From positions 16,470 to 80,469 of the forward strand of contig NZ_SMGQ01000019.1 in assembly GCF_004339095.1 (NCBI RefSeq): 64,000 nucleotides of DNA. The letters are read 5' to 3'. A program made the position numbers and the translations under genes. Under the pieces are notes generated by a model. That model had not been told where the DNA came from, did no database searches, and was given only the letters and a program-made list of their open reading frames with translations. Positions 35,972 through 45,356 of this stretch are shown here, one piece after another. Source of the stretch: Natranaerovirga hydrolytica. GTDB taxonomy: Bacteria; Bacillota; Clostridia; Lachnospirales; DSM-24629. Numbering within the stretch: position 1 is the first letter of the stretch; each line of letters opens with the position of its first letter.

Positions 35972-36153
35972 AGAGTATTTCATAAGAAATACTCTCAGAC
36001 TGTAGACAAACTCATATGAACAAGGATTTTTATTATATATAAGTGTAATAGTGTAGCCAAGGATGGTTGCGGGTTTCTGAAACTTATATATAATAAAATT
36101 TCCTTCACCACCTAGAATATATCAAAAGAGTATTTCACAAGAAATACTCTTTT
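35972..36153. repeat. Nested-hairpin element between NERD gene and argS
   Basis: Two related short hairpins bracket the element: AGAGTATTTC-ATAA-GAAATACTCT (35972-35995) and the same stem with loop ACAA (36127-36150). Inside lies a long inverted repeat, 36022-36044 against 36082-36105, sharing TTTTATTATATATAAGT. Its loop contains GTAGCCAAGGATGGTTGC. The right hairpin has T runs and may terminate argS. The structure resembles a small non-autonomous mobile element or a structured RNA; no ORF is present. Confidence 0.7.
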
Positions 36154-36186
36154 GTTTTTTGCTTTATTTTGTTATGGTTTCATTTA

Positions 36187-36202
36187 TGTTTCACGTGAAA
36201 CA
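36187..36202. promoter_or_regulatory. Second parS site
   Basis: A perfect match to TGTTTCACGTGAAACA, 4 bp beyond the argS stop and about 900 bp from the first site. Unlike the first, the palindrome does not extend beyond the 16-mer. Confidence 0.95.
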
Positions 36203-36205
36203 TTC

Positions 36206-37900
36206 TTACATTTTTTCAGGAGCTTCAATACCTATTAGACCTAGTCCAGATTTAATAATATCTTTCACCATATATACTAAAAGCAACCTTGCATTTTTCA
36301 CTTTATTATCTTCTACAATAATTTGATTATCATGATAAAATTTATTAAATGCTTGTGCTAAATCCACGACATACCTAGATATTAAATAAGGTTCAAGTTT
36401 ATTGGCACTGTCTATAATAACCTGTGGAAATTTATTAATTTCTTTTAATAATGCAAATGTACTTGCTTCTGTATATAGACCATAGTCTACTTCATCATCT
36501 TTATTGAACTCATAATTCGCCTTTGATAAAACACTTGCAGCCCTTGTATGTGTATACTGAACATAAGGACCTGTTTCACCATCAAAGTTAAGTACTTTAT
36601 CCCAAGAAAAGACAACGTCCTTAATTCGAGAATTATAAAGATCATTAAAAATAATAGCGCCTACACCAATTTGTTTTGCAACATTTTCTTTGTTATCTAA
36701 ATGAGGATTTTTTTCTTCAATAATGGCTTTCGTTTTATCGGTTGATTGATTTAATAAATCCTCCACTAGTATTACATTCCCTTTTCTAGAAGACAATTTT
36801 CCTTCTTCCATTCTTACCAAACCATAAGGAACATGTTCTAAATCCTTACTCCACTGATGCCCCATTTTCTCAATCACTTTAAACCACTGAGAAAAATGAA
36901 GTTTTTGCTCTAATCCAGTTACATATAAACATTTATGGAAATCATAAGTTTTCTTTCTATACATAGCAGCTGCAATATCTCTTGTTGCATACAAACTACT
37001 TCCATCTTTTTTAGTGATTAAACATGGTGGCATATCATATTCATCAAGGTTAACAACTTTTGCACCTTCACTGGATTCCAATATGCCTTTACTATTAATT
37101 TCCTCTATAACACCCTCTGCTTTATCTATATAAAAGCTTTCACCTGCATAAGAGTCAAATTCTATATTTAACATTTTGTAGACACGTTCAAATTCATTTA
37201 AACTGATTTCTTTAAACCATTTCCATAATTCTAAAGCTTCTTCATTTCCCAATTCCATTTTTACAAACCATTCTCTTGCTTCATCTTCAAGCTCTGGATT
37301 TTTTTCTGCTTCATCATGGAATTTTACATAAATACTGGTTAATTCATCTATACCATTTTCTAATACTTTATCTTTATTTCCCCATTTTTTATAGGCTACA
37401 ATCAACTTTCCAAATTGAGTTCCCCAGTCACCTAAATGATTAATACCCACGGATTTATATCCTAACATATTAAATATATTGTATAGAGCATTACCTATAA
37501 TGGTTGTTCTTAAGTGACCTATATGAAATTTTTTTGCAATATTTGGAGAAGAGTAATCAATTACAATAGATTTATTAGCTCCTATATTGGATTGCCCATA
37601 CATTTGAGTGTTTTTATAATCTTCTATAATCAGCTGCGCATATTTTTCTTTTGATACAAAGAAATTAATATATGGACCCATTGGTTGGGTTTTTTCAATA
37701 AAATCTACAGCCTTAAAATCTTGGGCAATTTCTTGTGCAATAATATGTGGTGCTTTCTTATAAGACTTAGCTAATGCAAAACATGGAAAAGCATAATCTC
37801 CCATATCAGTTTTTGGAGGAATTTCTAAAACATCATTTATTTCCTCATATGATAAATCTTCTATATGATCTTCTAAATATTTTACAATTAAATTTCTCAT
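36206..37900 (-). CDS. argS: Arginyl-tRNA synthetase
   Basis: A 564-residue class I synthetase. The HIGH motif is KFHIGHLRTT at about residue 120, the KMSKS counterpart is the KLSSRKG segment, and the DALR anticodon-binding domain lies at the C terminus (YVVDLAQAFNKFYHD). It has no T-box: only 95 bp separates it from the next gene, and a terminator hairpin is there. Confidence 0.97.
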   Translation of the reverse strand: MRNLIVKYLEDHIEDLSYEEINDVLEIPPKTDMGDYAFPCFALAKSYKKAPHIIAQEIAQDFKAVDFIEKTQPMGPYINFFVSKEKYAQLIIEDYKNTQMYGQSNIGANKSIVIDYSSPNIAKKFHIGHLRTTIIGNALYNIFNMLGYKSVGINHLGDWGTQFGKLIVAYKKWGNKDKVLENGIDELTSIYVKFHDEAEKNPELEDEAREWFVKMELGNEEALELWKWFKEISLNEFERVYKMLNIEFDSYAGESFYIDKAEGVIEEINSKGILESSEGAKVVNLDEYDMPPCLITKKDGSSLYATRDIAAAMYRKKTYDFHKCLYVTGLEQKLHFSQWFKVIEKMGHQWSKDLEHVPYGLVRMEEGKLSSRKGNVILVEDLLNQSTDKTKAIIEEKNPHLDNKENVAKQIGVGAIIFNDLYNSRIKDVVFSWDKVLNFDGETGPYVQYTHTRAASVLSKANYEFNKDDEVDYGLYTEASTFALLKEINKFPQVIIDSANKLEPYLISRYVVDLAQAFNKFYHDNQIIVEDNKVKNARLLLVYMVKDIIKSGLGLIGIEAPEKM

Positions 37901-37920
37901 TTATCCCGATCCTTTCATTT

Positions 37921-37950
37921 TAAAAATCTCCCGTCTTAGACGAGAGATAT
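37921..37950 (-). terminator. Terminator upstream of argS
   Basis: On the minus strand, ATCTCTCGTCT/AGACGGGAGAT followed by TTTT. It ends the transcript of the small gene at 37996 before argS; a role as an attenuator for argS is possible but no T-box core is present. Confidence 0.7.
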
Positions 37951-37995
37951 TTTATATATCATAAAAAGTATACAATATTAGTTATAGTTTGTCTA

Positions 37996-38184
37996 CTATA
38001 GCAAATTATAATAATAAACAATATCAAAAATAATTTCTATAACATACTCCATTATAATGATTATACCGTAAATATATGTAATGACATGTAATACCATTTT
38101 AAAGGAATTGCTTTCCTCTAAAAAAAAATCGTTTAAAATAGATAATCCCCATATAATTAATATCTGATAAAGAAGTTGATACAT
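37996..38184 (-). CDS. Small membrane protein, hypothetical
   Basis: A 62-residue protein with two hydrophobic helices (about residues 4-20 and 32-58) joined by a polar turn (LEESNSFK). No family was recognised. A plausible ribosome site (AGAGGTG with AAAGG) lies upstream of the ATG. It is followed by a terminator. Its reality rests on the start signals and its isolated position. Confidence 0.5.
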   Translation of the reverse strand: MYQLLYQILIIWGLSILNDFFLEESNSFKMVLHVITYIYGIIIIMEYVIEIIFDIVYYYNLL

Positions 38185-38241
38185 ACCTTTACACCTCTTC
38201 TACTTCTTTAATTATATGTGGTAAAAAAGACAAGTATGTAT

Positions 38242-38275
38242 TGAACACTTACAAAATTTATGTAAGTACTGTTCA
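38242..38275. repeat. Inverted repeat downstream of degU
   Basis: ACTTACA-N7-TGTAAGT with outer TGAAC/GTTCA arms, just past the degU stop. No clean T run follows, so it is either a weak terminator or an operator. Confidence 0.5.
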
Positions 38276-38285
38276 CTACCTTCTA

Positions 38286-38945
38286 TTAGAAAATATCTAC
38301 AATATTATTTTTTATTGCATAAACCGCTGCTTGTGTTCTATCTGAAACATTTATTTTCTTAAATATATTGGATACATGGTTTTTTACTGTTTTTTCACTT
38401 ATATCTAATCGATAAGCTATTTCTTTATTTAATAAACCTTCTGTAATCAATTTTAATACTTCTATTTCTCTTTTGGTTATTTCATTATTAATATTAGACC
38501 TTTTATGAGCATCTTTTGAGTTCATTCTTTTAAACAATAAAGACGCCATATTAGGTTGAATATAGGTTTCGCCTTTATTAATTGATCTTATTGCAGAAAT
38601 TAAGACATCTGATTCAGAATCTTTAAGAACATAACCTTGAACGCCTATTTCCACCGCTTTATACAAATACTCAACTTCATTGTGTATGGTTAATACCAAT
38701 ACGTTCGCAGGTATTTTTCTCTTTTTTATTTCCTTTAATACATCTAGGCCATTTAAATTAGGCATATTAATATCCAACAAAACCACGTCTGGATTATATT
38801 CTACTAATTTGTCTAAAGCTTCTAACCCATCATTAGCTTGTGCGACTACTTCAATATCATCCTCTAACTCGATTAACTGTTTTAACCCCTCTCTAATCAT
38901 TGAATGATCATCTGCAATCAAAATTTTAATCTTACTTTCATCCAT
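38286..38945 (-). CDS. degU: DegU-like response regulator
   Basis: A 219-residue NarL-family regulator. The receiver domain has phospho-acceptor Asp in VVLLDINMP and Lys in VLKDSE; the LuxR helix-turn-helix is GLLNKEIAYRLDISEKTVKNHVS. The ATG at 38945 is preferred to one at 38954 because the latter touches the GGAGG site. It overlaps the end of degS and is paired with it. In Bacillus DegU controls exoenzymes, motility and biofilms; targets here are unknown. Confidence 0.88.
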   Translation of the reverse strand: MDESKIKILIADDHSMIREGLKQLIELEDDIEVVAQANDGLEALDKLVEYNPDVVLLDINMPNLNGLDVLKEIKKRKIPANVLVLTIHNEVEYLYKAVEIGVQGYVLKDSESDVLISAIRSINKGETYIQPNMASLLFKRMNSKDAHKRSNINNEITKREIEVLKLITEGLLNKEIAYRLDISEKTVKNHVSNIFKKINVSDRTQAAVYAIKNNIVDIF

Positions 38946-38946
38946 A

Positions 38947-40071
38947 TTATTCATCCTCCTCTAAAATTGGTACTTTAATATAAAACTTAGTCCCTTTATT
39001 AATTTGTGATTTTATATCAATTTCTCCAGACAAAAGATATACTCTTTCTTTCATCATAGACAAACCAAATCCTTTAGAAATATCTGCATTACAAACACTT
39101 TTATTAATATCAAATCCAATACCATTGTCCTCAATTAGAACTTCAATTGAATCTTCATTATATGTAATAACTATATTCACCATAGATGCTTTGGCATATT
39201 TAGTAATATTATTTAAAGATTCTTGTATAATTCTAAATAACGTTAAGTTTATAATTTGTTTCACATCATACTCATCATTAACAACTTCAAATTTAATTTC
39301 AAAATCATTATTTTCCTTTATTCTTTCTATGTAGCGTTCAATGGTAACAGATAGACCCAAATCATCTAATGACATTGGTCTTAGATCATAAATAATTCTT
39401 CTTGTGTCATCTATTGTATTTCGAATAACATTTTTTAAACTTTGTAATTCAAGCCTAGTTCTAACTGGATCTCTGTCAATAAGCTTAATACACAGTTCAA
39501 TGATATGTATCAAATTAGTTAAACTTTGTGCTGGTCCATCGTGCATTTCCCTTGCAATTCTTTGTCTTTCATTTTCCTGTGCTTGTAAAATTTTAATACC
39601 AAAGGTTTCATTAAACTGGATTTTATCTGTAGAGTCTGTTATATCCCTTAGATTTCCTGTCAATAAGTTATCGGCTAATTCGAATGTTTTCTCAAGACCT
39701 TCCGCTTTACTATTTATATCTCTAATTAATTTAATGTGATTTTCAACTACAGTTCGTCTTTGAATAAGATTCCATTCTTTTTCTTTTTCCAATGCTAAAA
39801 TAACTCTTAATTCGTCTAAAATACCTTCATAATTTACACCATTGTTTTTATTGGCCTTATTTAATACAAATTCTAACTTGTCTTCAATTAATTTAACATT
39901 CTTATTAACATTGGTCGCTTCATTTTTAAGTCTATAAAATTCTTTTTCTAATTCTTTGTATGTGATCTTTGATGACTTATACATTTCATTGACTTCGTCA
40001 ATACTGTTTCGAATAGACAGAGAAATATTATTAATAATATAATCTAGTTTATGTATTTCTTTAGTAATCAT
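38947..40071 (-). CDS. degS: DegS-like cytosolic sensor histidine kinase
   Basis: A 374-residue kinase without transmembrane helices. Residues 1-170 are a predicted coiled-coil sensor domain, followed by the HisKA_3 motif RIAREMHDGPAQSLTN and a HATPase_c domain (LTLFRIIQESLNNITKYAK; DNGIGFD; GFGLSMMKERV). The layout equals Bacillus DegS. The GGGGGATTAA ribosome site precedes the ATG. It is the first gene of the degS-degU pair. Confidence 0.9.
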   Translation of the reverse strand: MITKEIHKLDYIINNISLSIRNSIDEVNEMYKSSKITYKELEKEFYRLKNEATNVNKNVKLIEDKLEFVLNKANKNNGVNYEGILDELRVILALEKEKEWNLIQRRTVVENHIKLIRDINSKAEGLEKTFELADNLLTGNLRDITDSTDKIQFNETFGIKILQAQENERQRIAREMHDGPAQSLTNLIHIIELCIKLIDRDPVRTRLELQSLKNVIRNTIDDTRRIIYDLRPMSLDDLGLSVTIERYIERIKENNDFEIKFEVVNDEYDVKQIINLTLFRIIQESLNNITKYAKASMVNIVITYNEDSIEVLIEDNGIGFDINKSVCNADISKGFGLSMMKERVYLLSGEIDIKSQINKGTKFYIKVPILEEDE

Positions 40072-40289
40072 TTAATCCCCCATAATTTTTATAATACTTA
40101 CCTTATGCTTCTTACTATCACAAGAGACACAAAATTCGTTGAAAAGGTAAAAACCAATTTTTTCCTTACAAACTTAAAACCCACCTTACTATTTACTTAC
40201 TTTTATTATAATACCAATTGCGACAAAAAACAACAAAGATGTGATAATTTTGTAACAAAAAATTAATATAAAAAAAATAACTTATAGAG

Positions 40290-40318
40290 TTGAAAAAATA
40301 TATAATTTAATCCATAAT
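40290..40318 (+). promoter_or_regulatory. Promoter of the alpha/beta hydrolase gene
   Basis: TTGAAA (40290-40295), a 17-bp spacer, CATAAT (40313-40318). It lies in the divergent space between degS and the hydrolase gene. Confidence 0.65.
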
Positions 40319-40352
40319 AATAATAAGTACTTAATTGAGAGGAGCAACCATA

Positions 40353-41288
40353 TTGAAAAGAAAAAATAAATTTATAGTATTATCTTTACTAAGCATTATC
40401 TTCATTTATATTATAAATAAATTAATCTTTACATTTTCAACTATAAAAAACAATTTGTATTCTTATAATGCCCAATACTTTCAATGGCGTTTTGGTAAAA
40501 TTTTTTATACCAAACAAGGAAAGGGACAACCCTTATTATTAATTCACGATTTAAATACCTTTAGCTCTGATATTGAATGGTCTCAGATGGTTAAATCCTT
40601 GCAAAGAAACTATACGGTTTACACCATAGACCTATTAGGTTGTGGACGTTCTGATAAGCCTAAAATAACCTATACATCTTATTTATATGTACAATTAGTC
40701 ACTGACTTTGTAAAAAATATAATTAAAGAACCGACTCATATTGTTACATCCGGTTCTTCAACTTCATTTATTACTATGGCTTGTTATCAAAACCCTTATC
40801 TATTTAACAAAATGATGTTTATTAATCCAACAAATATAAAAAAAATGAATCGGTACCCCAGAAAAAGAAACCAACTGAACAAAAAATTATTAGAATCACC
40901 ATTAATTGGTACTTTATTATATAATATGTTGCATTCTAAACTAAGGATTAATAAAAAATTAAATAATGCTTTTTACAGTAAGTCCGCTTTAAAAAATAAG
41001 TACATTAACTTATTCCATGAATCTTCTCATATTAATGGAGTAGATGCAAAATTCCTTTATGCTTCAATAAAAAACGCCTATACGAATATAAATATAGTGC
41101 ATGCATTAGAACAAATTAATCACTCTATGTTTATAGTCTATGATCGATCAAAAGAAAAAAGCTCGATACAAGAATATAAAGATATTAACCCTTCTATAGA
41201 AACACAATATATTAATAATGCCCGACACTATCCTCATATTGAGTGTGTTAGCAAAACACTCGAACTAATCGATATGTATTTTAACTAA
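40353..41288 (+). CDS. Membrane-anchored alpha/beta hydrolase
   Basis: A 311-residue protein with an N-terminal signal anchor (residues 6-27) and an alpha/beta hydrolase fold. LLLIHDLNTFSSDIEW is the oxyanion region, TIDLLGCGRSDKP follows, the nucleophile elbow is VTSGSSTSF (Ser, lacking the second Gly of GxSxG), and the terminal His is in NARHYPHIE. It is likely an esterase or lipase acting at the membrane surface; the substrate is unknown. The TTG at 40353 has AGAGGAG 8 bases upstream. It runs against the fork direction. Confidence 0.82.
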   Translation: MKRKNKFIVLSLLSIIFIYIINKLIFTFSTIKNNLYSYNAQYFQWRFGKIFYTKQGKGQPLLLIHDLNTFSSDIEWSQMVKSLQRNYTVYTIDLLGCGRSDKPKITYTSYLYVQLVTDFVKNIIKEPTHIVTSGSSTSFITMACYQNPYLFNKMMFINPTNIKKMNRYPRKRNQLNKKLLESPLIGTLLYNMLHSKLRINKKLNNAFYSKSALKNKYINLFHESSHINGVDAKFLYASIKNAYTNINIVHALEQINHSMFIVYDRSKEKSSIQEYKDINPSIETQYINNARHYPHIECVSKTLELIDMYFN

Positions 41289-41290
41289 TA

Positions 41291-41331
41291 AAAAGCTTGA
41301 AATAAATATTAATCATTTATTTCAAGCTTTT
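41291..41331. terminator. Bidirectional terminator after the hydrolase gene
   Basis: AAAAGCTTGAAATAAAT/ATTTATTTCAAGCTTTT, a perfect 17-bp stem with a 7-base loop and T/A flanks, between convergent stops. Confidence 0.9.
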
Positions 41332-41781
41332 CTATTGTTTACATTTTGATTCTCTTGCTTCTAACATCATCTCATAGTGAAGTAAACCTAATTCAAAAAC
41401 AGGATTCTCCTTATTGATTACAAAGCCTAATTTTTTATAAAATCCTATAGCACTTTCTTGAGCATTTACAACAACAAACTTAGCACCCATACTAAATGCT
41501 TTATCTAACATCATAGTAACCAAAAACTCACCAATTTTATTTTTTCTATATTCTTTTAAAACAGCAATTCTTCCCATTTTATAAAAAGTACCATTATAAA
41601 ACAATCTTCCAGTAGCCACTGGTTTATTTTGAAAGGTAATAAGGACATGTATAGATTCTTTATCTATGGGATCAAATAGGTCTTTATGATTAATATTTAA
41701 TTCTTGCCTAAATACTTTATCTCTTATAGTAAAACATTTTTGTATATCATCTGTTCCAAATAAATATTCACCTTTTAACAT
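41332..41781 (-). CDS. GNAT-family N-acetyltransferase
   Basis: A 149-residue GCN5-related acetyltransferase. The acetyl-CoA loop region is GRIAVLKEYRKNKIGEFLVTMM, and VVVNAQESAIGFYKKLGFV is motif B. Similar to ElaA/YjcF-type proteins; the substrate is unknown. The ATG at 41781 lies 5 bases after GGAGGGG. It starts 21 bp after noc on the same strand, so it is likely co-transcribed. Confidence 0.85.
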   Translation of the reverse strand: MLKGEYLFGTDDIQKCFTIRDKVFRQELNINHKDLFDPIDKESIHVLITFQNKPVATGRLFYNGTFYKMGRIAVLKEYRKNKIGEFLVTMMLDKAFSMGAKFVVVNAQESAIGFYKKLGFVINKENPVFELGLLHYEMMLEARESKCKQ

Positions 41782-41802
41782 CTTACCCCTCCAACTCACC
41801 TA

Positions 41803-42612
41803 CTACTTAATGGGTATCTTTATGTTGACTTCATAAAAATCATCAACTACCTCTACATTATAGTCTACATCTAATCCAATATTTTGTAAAACATTTACTG
41901 TCTGCTTAATTGTGTTATCTATTACTCTAAAGTCTTTAAAGGATTTCTTTACCTGAACCATTTTTTTAGGCTTCTTCTTAACCTCTTTAATTTCATTAGT
42001 ATCTGTATGTAAAGTTTCATCAATTAACTGCTCAGCACGACTAACATTTAACTTATTTTCTATAATCTCGTCTAATACTTTCTCTTGTATTGAATCGTCT
42101 TTAATTTTTAATAATGCTCTTGCATGCCTTTCTGTTAATTGGCTATCTTTTATTTTTTTTATTACATTATTGCTTAACTTTAACAATCTTAATTTATTAG
42201 CAATAGTCGATTGGCTTTTTCCTAAACTATTAGCTAAAGCTTTTTGAGTATAATGATACTCCTTAATTAATTTTTCATAGGCCAAAGATTCCTCGATAAA
42301 ATTCAAATTTTCTCTTTGTATATTTTCAACTAGTGCTAAAACTGCTGAATCTTTATTATCCACTTGATTAATGATAACAGGTACTTTTTTTAACCCTAAT
42401 TTTTTAGCAGCCCTTAATCTTCTTTCTCCAGCGATTAACTCAAATTTCTTGTTTTTTAATTTTCTAACGGTTAATGGTTGCATAATACCATACTCACCAA
42501 TAGAATTTTTAAGGTCTTCTATCATTTCATCATCAAACACTTGCCTTGGCTGGTTTGGATTCTTCTGAATTAAATCAATATCAATTTCTTTCAAATTATA
42601 ATTCTTAAACAT
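41803..42612 (-). CDS. noc: Nucleoid occlusion protein Noc (ParB paralogue)
   Basis: A 269-residue ParB-family protein: LIAGERRLRAAKKLGL (CTPase motif), NIQRENLNFIEESLAYEKL and a helix-turn-helix SLGKSQSTIANKLRLLKL. It is assigned as Noc rather than ParB because it follows rsmG, as in Bacillus, and a separate parA-parB pair exists 7 kb away. It begins MFKNYNLKEIDIDL, with a possible amphipathic membrane-binding N terminus. The ATG at 42612 follows GGGAGG. A Noc-box-like site lies just upstream. Confidence 0.85.
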   Translation of the reverse strand: MFKNYNLKEIDIDLIQKNPNQPRQVFDDEMIEDLKNSIGEYGIMQPLTVRKLKNKKFELIAGERRLRAAKKLGLKKVPVIINQVDNKDSAVLALVENIQRENLNFIEESLAYEKLIKEYHYTQKALANSLGKSQSTIANKLRLLKLSNNVIKKIKDSQLTERHARALLKIKDDSIQEKVLDEIIENKLNVSRAEQLIDETLHTDTNEIKEVKKKPKKMVQVKKSFKDFRVIDNTIKQTVNVLQNIGLDVDYNVEVVDDFYEVNIKIPIK

Positions 42613-42640
42613 ATGACACCTCCCATACAATAAGTTGATT

Positions 42641-42654
42641 ATTTCCTTGGAAAT
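42641..42654. promoter_or_regulatory. Noc-binding-site-like palindrome upstream of noc
   Basis: ATTTCCTTGGAAAT, within the palindrome TATTTCCTTGGAAATA (42640-42655). It differs from the Bacillus Noc consensus ATTTCCCGGGAAAT only in the two centre bases. It lies between the rsmG stop and the noc start. Confidence 0.6.
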
Positions 42655-42657
42655 ATA

Positions 42658-43374
42658 TTACTTAATAGGATCTTTATTAGGTTTTCCTGATTTTCTTGGA
42701 TAAGACTTAGGGGTTTTTTTTATCTTTTCAATAACTATAAAAGATCTACTAATATCTGTATTCAATATATTAATTTTTTCCAATTGCTTTATTTTACCAC
42801 CTAAAACGCCTATAGCTTTTTTAGATGCTTCTAATTCTTCTTCAATTTTACTTGACTTATATGAAATAAAAGCCCCTTTGTTTTTCACTAGAGGAATACA
42901 GTATTCTGATAATATAGCTAAATTCGCTACTGCTCTTGATACACATAAATCATATTGTTCTCTATGAACCACATTATTTCCTAAATCTTCTGCTCTTCCA
43001 TGAATTGCTGTTATGTTGGTTAAATCTAATTTTTCAATGACTTCATCCAAAAAATTAACGCGCTTTTTCAAAGAGTCTACTAATGTAATATTAAGATTTG
43101 GATTAACAATTTTCAATGGAATTCCTGGAAATCCAGCGCCAGTTCCTATATCAATAATTCTTTCATTGGTCAAATCAAAAACTTTATATATTAATAAACT
43201 ATCTACAAAATGTTTAATAATCACATCGTCAAAATCTGTAATCGTTGTTAAATTGATTTTTTCATTCCATTCAATGAGCAAAGTATAGTACTGTAAAAAT
43301 TTTTCTTTATATCCTTCTTGAACCTCTATCTCAAGCCACTCTATAAAATAATCTATCTTATTAATATCCTTCAT
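42658..43374 (-). CDS. rsmG: 16S rRNA (guanine527-N7)-methyltransferase
   Basis: Modifies G527 in the 530 loop of 16S rRNA; loss gives low-level streptomycin resistance in other species. In 238 residues, the SAM motif is IDIGTGAGFPGIPLKI and SRAVANLAILSEYCIPL is the family segment. It follows mnmG by 12 bp and belongs to the conserved origin cluster. Confidence 0.96.
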   Translation of the reverse strand: MKDINKIDYFIEWLEIEVQEGYKEKFLQYYTLLIEWNEKINLTTITDFDDVIIKHFVDSLLIYKVFDLTNERIIDIGTGAGFPGIPLKIVNPNLNITLVDSLKKRVNFLDEVIEKLDLTNITAIHGRAEDLGNNVVHREQYDLCVSRAVANLAILSEYCIPLVKNKGAFISYKSSKIEEELEASKKAIGVLGGKIKQLEKINILNTDISRSFIVIEKIKKTPKSYPRKSGKPNKDPIK

Positions 43375-43386
43375 AAACCTCTCCTT

Positions 43387-45276
43387 TTATCCTTTTTTTT
43401 GCCTTCTTACTTGTTCTAAATAAACCAACAATACGGAAATATCAGCTGGTGAAACTCCAGAAATTCTAGAAGCTTGACCTATGGATAATGGTTTTACATT
43501 CATTAGTTTTTGAATAGCTTCTTGTCTCAAGCTTTTAATAATACTATAATCAATATCTTCTGGTATCCTTTTATTTTCTAATTTCTTAAACTGCTCTACT
43601 TGTTTCAGTTGACGTTTAATATATCCTTCATATTTTATTTGTATATTAACTTGTTCGACAACATCTTCTTCTAAAATCTTTCTATCTTTATCAATAGCTT
43701 TTAATGACTCATAAGATAATTCAGGTCTTTTAACTAACTCATATAAAGTTGAACCTGACTTTAATAATGTGCTTTGCTCTTTTTCTAGGAAAGCTTGTAC
43801 TTCTTTTGTTGCTCCAATTATTGTATTTTTTAGTCTTTCTATTTCCTTGGTTATATTATTTTCCTTTTCAATAAGTTTATTGTATTGTTCTTTTGTAATG
43901 AGTCCAATTTCATATCCTTTTCTTCTAAGTCTTAAATCCGCATTATCTTGTCTTAATAATAGCCTGTATTCTGCTCTTGATGTCATCATCCTATAAGGCT
44001 CATTTGTTCCTTTTGTCACCAAATCATCTATTAAAACACCAATGTACGCTTCCGAACGATCTAATACTATTAAATCCTTTTTTAATAACTTCATACTAGC
44101 ATTTATTCCAGCGATTAAACCTTGAGCAGCTGCTTCTTCATATCCAGAACTGCCATTTATTTGTCCACAACTAAAAAACCCTTCTATATGTTTTAATTCT
44201 AAAGTCGGTTGTAGATTTAGAGGGTTAATACAATCGTACTCAATAGCATAAGCATTTCTCATGATTTCAACCTTTTCTAAACCATCTACACTTCTATACA
44301 TTTTTACTTGAACATCTTCTGGTAAAGAACTAGACATGCCGCCAACATACATTTCATTTGTATCTTCGCCTTCAGGCTCTAAAAAAACTTGATGTCTATT
44401 TTTATCAGCAAACCTTACTACTTTATCTTCAATGGAAGGACAATATCTAGGTCCAGTACCTTCAATAACACCTGAGTATAACGGTGAACGGTTTAAATTA
44501 TTTTGGATAATGGTGTGGGTATTTTCATTGGTATACGTGAGCCAACAAGAAATCTGCTCTCTCATTACATCTTCTTTCTTATTATCAAAAGAGAAAGGTA
44601 TGATTTGCTCATCACCTTTTTGCTCTATAATTTTTGTAAAATCAATGGTTCTTTTATCTACTCTGGCTGGTGTCCCTGTTTTAAACCTAACAATATCAAT
44701 ACCTAACGACTTAAGATTATCCGATAAATGATTAGATGATTGTAAACCACTGGGTCCTGTATGAATGCTTACATCCCCGTAGATACATCTTGATTTTAAA
44801 TAGGTTCCAGCTGATAAAATAACTGACTGACATGGATAAATCGTATTTGAAATGGTTTTCACACCAATAACTTTATCATTCTTAGTTAAAATTTCTGTAA
44901 TTTCATTTTGTCTTAAAGTTAAGTTGACTTGATTTTCTAATATTTTTTTCATTTCCTGGGAATATCTATTTTTATCAGCTTGAACACGAAGAGAATGGAC
45001 AGCTGGGCCCTTTGCTGTATTTAGCATTCTGGATTGTAAAAAAGTTCTATCAATCACTTTTCCCATTTCTCCACCTAAAGCATCTATTTCTTTTACCAAA
45101 TGACCCTTAGAAGTGCCACCAATACTAGGATTACAAGCCATCATGGCAACACTATCAATATTAATTGCAAATATAATCGTTTTTAAACCTAATCTTGCAC
45201 AAGCTAAAGCTGCTTCACACCCAGCATGACCTGCACCTACAACTACTACATCATATTCATTTGTTTGATACGTCAT
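43387..45276 (-). CDS. mnmG: tRNA uridine-34 5-carboxymethylaminomethyl modification protein MnmG
   Basis: A FAD enzyme that works with MnmE on wobble uridine. The 629-residue length is standard. The FAD dinucleotide motif [15 protein letters not shown] begins the protein, and [22 protein letters not shown] and [16 protein letters not shown] are family signatures. A GC-rich-free leader of about 80 bp separates it from mnmE. Confidence 0.97.
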   Translation of the reverse strand: MTYQTNEYDVVVVGAGHAGCEAALACARLGLKTIIFAINIDSVAMMACNPSIGGTSKGHLVKEIDALGGEMGKVIDRTFLQSRMLNTAKGPAVHSLRVQADKNRYSQEMKKILENQVNLTLRQNEITEILTKNDKVIGVKTISNTIYPCQSVILSAGTYLKSRCIYGDVSIHTGPSGLQSSNHLSDNLKSLGIDIVRFKTGTPARVDKRTIDFTKIIEQKGDEQIIPFSFDNKKEDVMREQISCWLTYTNENTHTIIQNNLNRSPLYSGVIEGTGPRYCPSIEDKVVRFADKNRHQVFLEPEGEDTNEMYVGGMSSSLPEDVQVKMYRSVDGLEKVEIMRNAYAIEYDCINPLNLQPTLELKHIEGFFSCGQINGSSGYEEAAAQGLIAGINASMKLLKKDLIVLDRSEAYIGVLIDDLVTKGTNEPYRMMTSRAEYRLLLRQDNADLRLRRKGYEIGLITKEQYNKLIEKENNITKEIERLKNTIIGATKEVQAFLEKEQSTLLKSGSTLYELVKRPELSYESLKAIDKDRKILEEDVVEQVNIQIKYEGYIKRQLKQVEQFKKLENKRIPEDIDYSIIKSLRQEAIQKLMNVKPLSIGQASRISGVSPADISVLLVYLEQVRRQKKG

Positions 45277-45356
45277 TTTTATAATTCATTCCTTTCATCC
45301 AATTAGGAAATATATACCTTAGAATATATAATACACTCAAACCATCAACAACTATA

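Noticed and set aside
36187..36202. Second parS as part of a terminator
   Set aside because: Complementarity stops at the 16-mer edges and no T run follows, unlike the site at 35285.
43110..43125. Noc-box-like AATTCCTGGAAAT in rsmG
   Set aside because: The half-site spacing is one base short of the Noc palindrome and it lies in coding sequence.
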